Shown here: one piece after another, positions 60,299-64,000 of the stretch
How positions within the stretch are numbered: the first letter of the stretch is position 1
Layout of the letters: the number at the start of each line of letters is the position of its first letter
DNA from: GAS188 sp044445965
GTDB lineage: Bacteria > Pseudomonadota > Alphaproteobacteria > Rhizobiales > Beijerinckiaceae
Length of the DNA stretch: 64,000 nucleotides
Direction of reading: 5' to 3'
Assembly: GCA_044445965.1 (NCBI GenBank)
Contig: JBIOEJ010000007.1
Coordinates: 11,846-75,845 of the forward strand
The notes under the pieces: model-generated
The model's database searches: none
What the model was told of the DNA's origin: nothing
What the model saw: the letters and a program-made list of their open reading frames with translations, nothing else
Translations under genes and position numbers: made by a program

Positions 60299-61567
60299 AT
60301 GAGCGAATTCTCCCCGCCGCGCGCCTTCTCGGCCATCGAGCGCATGTTGGCGCTGCGCTATCTGCGCGCCCGCGGCAAGGACAGCGTCATCTCCGCCATC
60401 GCCATCTTCTCCTTCATCGGGGTGATGCTCGGCGTCGCGACCTTGATCATCGTCATGTCGGTGATGAACGGCTTCCGCAAGGAGCTCTACGCCAAGTTCC
60501 TCGGCCTCAACGGCCATGTTCTGATCCACCCGATCGAGTCCCCGCTCACCGACTACAAGGACGTGGTGGCGCGGCTGTTGCAAACGCCCGGCGTCGTTTC
60601 GGCGAAAGGCTTCATCGAGGGCGAGGGGCTCGCCTCCTCGCCCGCGGGCGCGGCCTTCGCCCTGGTGCGCGGCATGTCCGGCGCCGATCTCGAGAAGGTG
60701 CCGGGCGTCGCGAGCAATATCCGCTCGGGCGGGCTCCAGGATTTCGACGACGCGCCCGATATCGTCATCGGCGCACGGCTCGCCAGCCAGCTCGGCGTCG
60801 GCGTCGGCGACAAGGTCACGCTGATAGCGCCGCGCGGCGCGACGACGCCCATGGGCGTGGTGCCGCGCCTCAAGGCCTATACGGTCGTCGCCATATTCGA
60901 GATCGGCATGTCGCTGCTCGATTCCTCCAACGTCTTCATCCCATTCCAGGAGGCCGACAACTTCTTCGACAAGAACGGCGAGGCGAGCGTCATCGAGGTG
61001 TTCATCGACGATCCCGACCGCATCGACGAGATGCGGCCGATCATCGAGAAGGCGGCCGGAAGACCCGTGCTGCTCACCGATTGGCGGCAGAGCAACCGTC
61101 CCTTCTTCAGCGCGCTCGCGGTCGAGCGCAACGTCATGTTCCTGATCTTGATGCTGATCGTCGTGGTCGCCGCTCTCAATATCGTCTCCGGCATGATCAT
61201 GCTGGTGAAGGACAAGGGTACGGCGATCGCCATCCTGCGGACCATGGGCGCGACGCAAGGCACGATCCTGCGCGTCTTCCTGTTGACGGGAGGAGCGATC
61301 GGGGTCGTGGGCACCATCGCGGGCTTCGGGCTTGGTCTCCTGATCACCTTGAATGTCGAGGCGATCCGCCAATTCCTGTCGCGCTTGACCAGCACGCCGC
61401 TGTTTTCGCCGGAGCTCTATTTCCTGTCGCAACTGCCGGCCGAGCTCGATTGGCACGAGGTGGCGACGATCACCGTGACCGCCTTCGTCCTGTCGCTGCT
61501 GGCGACGCTCTATCCGGCCTGGAAGGCAGCCTCGCTCGATCCCGTGGAGCAGTTGCGCCGTGGCTGA
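60299..61567 (+). CDS. lolC: Lipoprotein-releasing ABC transporter permease LolC/E family
   Basis: 422 residues from ATG 60299 (AGGAGAAGG upstream). Inner-membrane part of the Lol system that hands lipoproteins to the carrier LolA. Four membrane helices: one at the start (ISAIAIFSFIGVMLGVATLI) and three in the last third (VMFLILMLIVVVAALNIVSG, FLLTGGAIGVVGTIAGFGLG, VATITVTAFVLSLLATLYPA), with the periplasmic domain between, as usual for the MacB/LolC fold. ERNVMFLILMLIVVVAALNI with MIMLVKDKGTAIAILRTMGA is highly conserved. Only one permease gene is present, so it probably forms a homodimer. Overlaps lolD by 8 bp. Confidence 0.94.
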   Translation: MSEFSPPRAFSAIERMLALRYLRARGKDSVISAIAIFSFIGVMLGVATLIIVMSVMNGFRKELYAKFLGLNGHVLIHPIESPLTDYKDVVARLLQTPGVVSAKGFIEGEGLASSPAGAAFALVRGMSGADLEKVPGVASNIRSGGLQDFDDAPDIVIGARLASQLGVGVGDKVTLIAPRGATTPMGVVPRLKAYTVVAIFEIGMSLLDSSNVFIPFQEADNFFDKNGEASVIEVFIDDPDRIDEMRPIIEKAAGRPVLLTDWRQSNRPFFSALAVERNVMFLILMLIVVVAALNIVSGMIMLVKDKGTAIAILRTMGATQGTILRVFLLTGGAIGVVGTIAGFGLGLLITLNVEAIRQFLSRLTSTPLFSPELYFLSQLPAELDWHEVATITVTAFVLSLLATLYPAWKAASLDPVEQLRRG

Positions 61568-62258
61568 CGCCAAGGCGGCGCAGGCGCCGCTGAGACTCGT
61601 CGGCGTCGAGCGTCATTACGCGCAAGGCGACGAGCGGCTCCATATCCTGACCGGCGCCGACCTCGTCTTGGGCGCGGGCGAGATGGTGGCGCTCGTCGCC
61701 CCGTCGGGAGCCGGCAAATCGACGCTTCTCCACATCGCCGGCCTGTTGGAGCGGCCCGACGGCGGCGACGTCATCGTCGACGGGCTGGCCTCTGCCGAGC
61801 TCGATGACGGCGCGCGCACCAGGCTTCGCCGCGAGAGCATCGGCTTCGTCTACCAGGCGCATTATCTCCTGGGCGAGTTCTCGGCGATCGAGAATGTGAT
61901 GCTGCCGCAGATGCTCAGGGGCCTGCCGCGCGGCGAGGCGCGCAAGCGCTCGGCCGAGCTGCTTCGTCTCCTCGGCCTCGCCGAGCGGGCGAGCCATCGC
62001 CCGGCCGCTCTCTCGGGAGGAGAGCAGCAGCGCGTCGCCATCGCGCGCGCCATCGCCAACGCTCCGCGCGTGCTGCTCGCCGATGAGCCGACCGGCAATC
62101 TCGATCCCGCGACGGCCGAGCGCGTCTTTTCCATGCTCGGCGCCATCGTGCGCCACACGGGCCTTGCCGCTCTCGTCGCGACCCATAACGTCGAGCTCGC
62201 CTCGCGCATGGACCGGCGCGTCACCTTGCGCGACGGCAAGATCGTGGATGGAGGATAG
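61560..62258 (+). CDS. lolD: Lipoprotein-releasing ABC transporter ATPase LolD
   Basis: 232 residues, GTG start at 61560 overlapping the lolC stop. Walker A VAPSGAGKSTLLHIAGLLER, Q-loop VYQAHYLLGEF, signature LSGGEQQRVAIARAIA, Walker B VLLADEPTGNLD, and HNVELASRMDRRV. It powers lolC. Immediately downstream a long hairpin (62261-62337) probably ends the transcript. Confidence 0.95.
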   Translation: MADAKAAQAPLRLVGVERHYAQGDERLHILTGADLVLGAGEMVALVAPSGAGKSTLLHIAGLLERPDGGDVIVDGLASAELDDGARTRLRRESIGFVYQAHYLLGEFSAIENVMLPQMLRGLPRGEARKRSAELLRLLGLAERASHRPAALSGGEQQRVAIARAIANAPRVLLADEPTGNLDPATAERVFSMLGAIVRHTGLAALVATHNVELASRMDRRVTLRDGKIVDGG

Positions 62259-62260
62259 CG

Positions 62261-62337
62261 GAGGACGGAGGACGGACGACGGAGGACGGAGGAGCTGACG
62301 ACGAAGCGGGTGCATCTGTCGTCCGTCCTCTGTCCTC
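62261..62337. repeat. Long inverted repeat between lolD and the CGNR gene
   Basis: Arms 62261-62280 (GAGGACGGAGGACGGACGAC) and 62318-62337 (GTCGTCCGTCCTCTGTCCTC), 19 of 20 paired. Between them are further GGAGGACGGA runs. It covers the space between the convergent lolD and CGNR genes and includes the end of the CGNR stop codon region (62336-62338). Probably a shared terminator. A weaker, similar GGACGGACCGACGGAC / GTCGTC pattern occurs at 2705-2790 before nlpD. Confidence 0.75.
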
Positions 62338-62965
62338 AAACGCCCTTGATCTTGGCGCGATGCCGATGCGCCTTGGCGCGATTGCCGCATTGGCTCATCG
62401 AGCACCAGCGGCGATTGCCGCTCTTGCTGTCGTCGAGGAAGAGCCAAAGGCAGCGATCATTGCCGCAGCGGCGCACGCGATCGAGGCGCTTGCCGGTGAG
62501 AAGATCGGCCGCCGACCACAGCACCGGCGCGAGAAGCAAGCCGATGCCGGGCTCCGGCCGCGCGATCTGCCAGACATAGCGGGCGTCCTTGCGGGTGATG
62601 CGTGATCGGGGCGGCGTCGCGGCGAGCGCCGCGTCGAAGATGGTCAGGTCCTCGTCCTCGGGCTTGCCGCCCTCGGCCACCGCCCTGAAAATACGGACGA
62701 GCATTTCCCGCAAGGCGATGGCGGCCGCGAACCAGCCCTCCGCGCGCCTTGGATTTCGGCTGAGGCGGTCTCGGGCAAGCCCCAAGAGCTCGGGCGAGAT
62801 GCCGCCTTGCGACCCGCACCAGGCGATCAGGTCCTCGAAACCATGCAGCTCCTCGGTCGGTGCCTCCGTGCCGCGCCAATACCGGGTGTTGGCGAAGGCG
62901 AGGCACAGATCTTCCGGCGGCGCCGAGATCGCGAAACCGGCCGGGATGGGGGAGGTCGTCACCAT
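62336..62965 (-). CDS. CGNR zinc finger (ABATE domain) transcription regulator
   Basis: 209 residues from ATG 62965. N-terminal ABATE domain: DLCLAFANTRYWRGTEAPTE and HGFEDLIAWCGSQGG, C-terminal zinc finger RRCGNDRCLWLFLDDSKSGN then RRWCSMSQCGNRAKAHRHRA with the CGNR motif. Such proteins are DNA-binding regulators of stress-type genes. Upstream in-frame codons run through a tandem repeat (62974-63061) and are not counted. Divergent from a small VOC gene. Confidence 0.9.
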   Translation of the reverse strand: MVTTSPIPAGFAISAPPEDLCLAFANTRYWRGTEAPTEELHGFEDLIAWCGSQGGISPELLGLARDRLSRNPRRAEGWFAAAIALREMLVRIFRAVAEGGKPEDEDLTIFDAALAATPPRSRITRKDARYVWQIARPEPGIGLLLAPVLWSAADLLTGKRLDRVRRCGNDRCLWLFLDDSKSGNRRWCSMSQCGNRAKAHRHRAKIKGV

Positions 62966-62973
62966 GTCCACAT

Positions 62974-63061
62974 AATAACCGGCATGGGGGTTGACAACCA
63001 CGGCGTCTATCGTGGTAAATAACCGGCATGGGGGTTGACAACCACGGCGTCTATCGTGGTA
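62974..63061. repeat. 44-bp tandem duplication carrying a promoter-like box
   Basis: Two exact-looking 44-bp units (starts 62974 and 63018) and the first bases of a third (63062). Each has TTGACA, an ACCACGGCGTCTATCGTGGT dyad and TAAATAACCGG. It fills the space between the divergent CGNR and VOC genes, so the duplication copies a promoter/operator. The third unit is altered to AACCGTCATGATGGTT, itself a dyad. Confidence 0.85.
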
Positions 63062-63098
63062 AATAACCGTCATGATGGTTATCAGCAAGGAGCAAGCC

Positions 63099-63476
63099 AT
63101 GATCGACCATGTCTCCATCGGCGTGCGCGACATCAAGGGCTCGCGCCGTTTCTACGACGCCGCCCTTTCGCCGCTCGGCTATAGCTGCCGCAGCCCTGGC
63201 GAGACCTCGCTGGGCTATGGCCGCGACCGCGAGGATTTCTGGGTGCTGGCGGCAGAGCACCCGGTCGTCGCCGACAAGGCTTCGGGCCTGCATCTATGTT
63301 TCAAGGCCGATGGCCGGGCCGCGGTCGACGCCTTCCATGCGGCGGCGCTGAAATCGGGCGGCAAGGACAACGGCCCTCCAGGCCTGCGTGCCGATTACAG
63401 CGCCGGCTACTACGCCGCCTTCGTGGTCGATCCGGACGGCTATCGCCTGGAGGCCCATGCGGAGCTCGGCGTTTGA
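63099..63476 (+). CDS. VOC family protein
   Basis: 125 residues from ATG 63099 (AAGGAG 6 bases before). MIDHVSIGVRDIKGSRRFYD and SGLHLCFKADGRAAVDAFHA, then GYYAAFVVDPDGYRLEAHAE, a single-domain glyoxalase fold with His and Glu metal-ligand positions (His4, Glu near the end). Divergent from the CGNR regulator, which may control it through the tandem promoter. Substrate unknown. Confidence 0.9.
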   Translation: MIDHVSIGVRDIKGSRRFYDAALSPLGYSCRSPGETSLGYGRDREDFWVLAAEHPVVADKASGLHLCFKADGRAAVDAFHAAALKSGGKDNGPPGLRADYSAGYYAAFVVDPDGYRLEAHAELGV

Positions 63477-63517
63477 TTTCCCTCTCTCAAATCAGAGATG
63501 AGATTTCTCGAGCGCCT

Positions 63518-63556
63518 GCGCCACCTTCTCCAGCAAAGCGCGGGAGAAGGTGGCGC
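63518..63556. terminator. Hairpin after the VOC gene
   Basis: Perfect 14-bp arms GCGCCACCTTCTCC (63518-63531) and GGAGAAGGTGGCGC (63543-63556) with 11-base loop, 42 bases after the VOC stop. No T-run, so it could also be a dispersed palindromic repeat. Confidence 0.6.
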
Positions 63557-63669
63557 GCAATCGGGCGCGCAAATATTTCCCCACTTACGTGAACCTTCGC
63601 CCTTGCCACCTCGACCAATGAGCACCTGGCCCGAATGACCGGGCCTCGCGATCAACAAGGAGAGGTGTC

Positions 63670-63768
63670 ATGGCGCTTTACGGTGTTGTTGCAATCCTTG
63701 TGATTGCCCAGATTTTCCAGTTCATCAGCAACTACTGCATTGCTAGCGCGCTCGAAAAGCAGGACTGA
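63670..63768 (+). CDS. Small membrane protein, 32 residues
   Basis: ATG 63670 has AAGGAGAGG right before it. The product MALYGVVAILVIAQIFQFIS plus NYCIASALEKQD is one hydrophobic helix with a short polar tail, ending at TGA 63766-63768. The strong ribosome site, the helix and a perfect hairpin terminator 40 bases downstream (63809-63843) together suggest a true gene. I do not recognise the family. Too short for most gene finders. Confidence 0.6.
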   Translation: MALYGVVAILVIAQIFQFISNYCIASALEKQD

Positions 63769-63808
63769 CCAGCACCCTTATCCCCTGACGATTTTCGCCG
63801 CAGCAAAG

Positions 63809-63843
63809 GGCTAGGACGGGCACCGGAAGGGTCCGTCCTAGCC
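63809..63843. terminator. Terminator between the small membrane protein gene and the last gene
   Basis: Perfect 11-bp inverted repeat GGCTAGGACGG / CCGTCCTAGCC with a 13-base loop. The stop codon (TAG, 63838-63840 read on the minus strand) of the convergent partial gene lies inside its right arm, so the hairpin serves both directions. Confidence 0.65.
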
Positions 63844-64000
63844 TGCGTTGGTTCGAGACTGCCTGGCTGCTTGTGAGCGCCGAGAGGGGAGCAAGTCGGC
63901 CTTGGTGCATCTATTCCTCTTGAAGTCGTAGATCTGGCCCCTGGCGCAGACGGACGGACGCGCGATCGGGTCGGGATCGCCGCCTCCTCCACCTCCGCCT
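63838..64000 (-). CDS. C-terminal part of an uncharacterised Gly-rich, Cys-containing protein, cut by the window end
   Basis: The frame is open from 63999 to the TAG at 63838-63840. It reads a Gly-rich start (GGGGGGDPDPIARPSV), then CARGQIYDFKRNRC with two cysteines, and a basic tail ending RQSRTNAG. Similar CxxGxxYDxKxxRC endings occur in small exported proteins of alphaproteobacteria. The codon use and the terminator at its stop support a real gene. Function unknown; the 5' part is outside. Confidence 0.55.
   Translation of the reverse strand, partial: GGGGGGGDPDPIARPSVCARGQIYDFKRNRCTKADLLPSRRSQAARQSRTNAG

Noticed and set aside
60062..61573. 503-codon open frame antisense to lolC
   Set aside because: Low-complexity charged product, no start context, exactly opposite to a conserved gene.
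1..64000. CRISPR arrays, tRNA or rRNA genes, transposases, phage genes
   Set aside because: None seen: no array of short spaced repeats beyond two short tandems, no TTCGAATC-type tRNA arm with fitting stems, and no recombinase or phage protein among the readable frames.

Overview
The window reads as chromosomal DNA of a high-GC alphaproteobacterium, most likely order Hyphomicrobiales (Rhizobiales). Reasons: serS-surE-pcm-nlpD and proS-lolC-lolD gene orders, a ctrA gene with a sciP (DUF1153) gene 3 kb away, a PmtA-type phospholipid methyltransferase, an amino acid:carrier protein ligase of the Bradyrhizobium/Agrobacterium type, and several palindromic intergenic repeats typical of the order. 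I saw no rRNA, tRNA, CRISPR array, phage or transposase gene. The first gene (serS) and the last one (a small Cys-containing protein on the minus strand) are cut by the window edges.

Layout. 1-13 kb: housekeeping and cell-cycle block (serS, surE, pcm, nlpD; then mnmA-pmtA-GST, an amidase, sciP, a PaiB-like protein, a UPF0104 membrane protein, fliJ and ctrA). 13-18 kb: a DUF1194 protein, cyclopropane fatty acid synthase, a DUF1028 protein, a glycosyltransferase and a VOC protein. 18-25.7 kb: a polysaccharide locus (GMC oxidoreductase, GT4 glycosyltransferase, aldo/keto reductase, GH10 glycosidase, flippase). 26-28 kb: a metY-metA methionine operon. 28.6-38 kb: acyl/aminoacyl activation genes: a FATP-like acyl-CoA synthetase, an esterase and a GNAT protein divergent from an ACP-ligase-reductase operon, then an amino acid:carrier protein ligase, an acyl-CoA dehydrogenase and a second carrier protein. 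38-45 kb: an exopolysaccharide assembly locus (polymerase-like membrane protein, Wzz/BY-kinase-like protein, polyprenyl-phosphate glycosylphosphotransferase, BioF2-type acyltransferase). 45-52 kb: hyuA-hyuB hydantoinase genes and a NitT/TauT-type ABC transporter with fused permeases and no binding protein. 52-58 kb: an ankyrin protein, a His-rich PadR regulator, an ECF42 sigma operon (YCII protein, sigma factor, VOC protein, DoxX protein) and an orphan peptide-type binding protein. 58.7-64 kb: proS, lolC, lolD, a CGNR regulator, a VOC protein and a 32-residue membrane peptide.

The most interesting part is 28.6-45 kb. Two carrier proteins, three adenylate-forming or aminoacyl-adenylate enzymes, an acyl-CoA dehydrogenase, a ketoreductase and two GNAT-fold proteins lie directly against an exopolysaccharide locus. 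This suggests, as inference only, a pathway that makes carrier-bound acyl or aminoacyl groups, possibly for decorating a surface polysaccharide. The ECF42 operon has two matching -35/-10 pairs (TGTCGG-N17-CGTC), one before the operon and one before its downstream VOC gene, which gives a testable local regulon. A 161-bp element with terminal inverted repeats occurs twice (25.8 and 53.7 kb) at the 3' ends of genes and looks like a non-autonomous mobile element.
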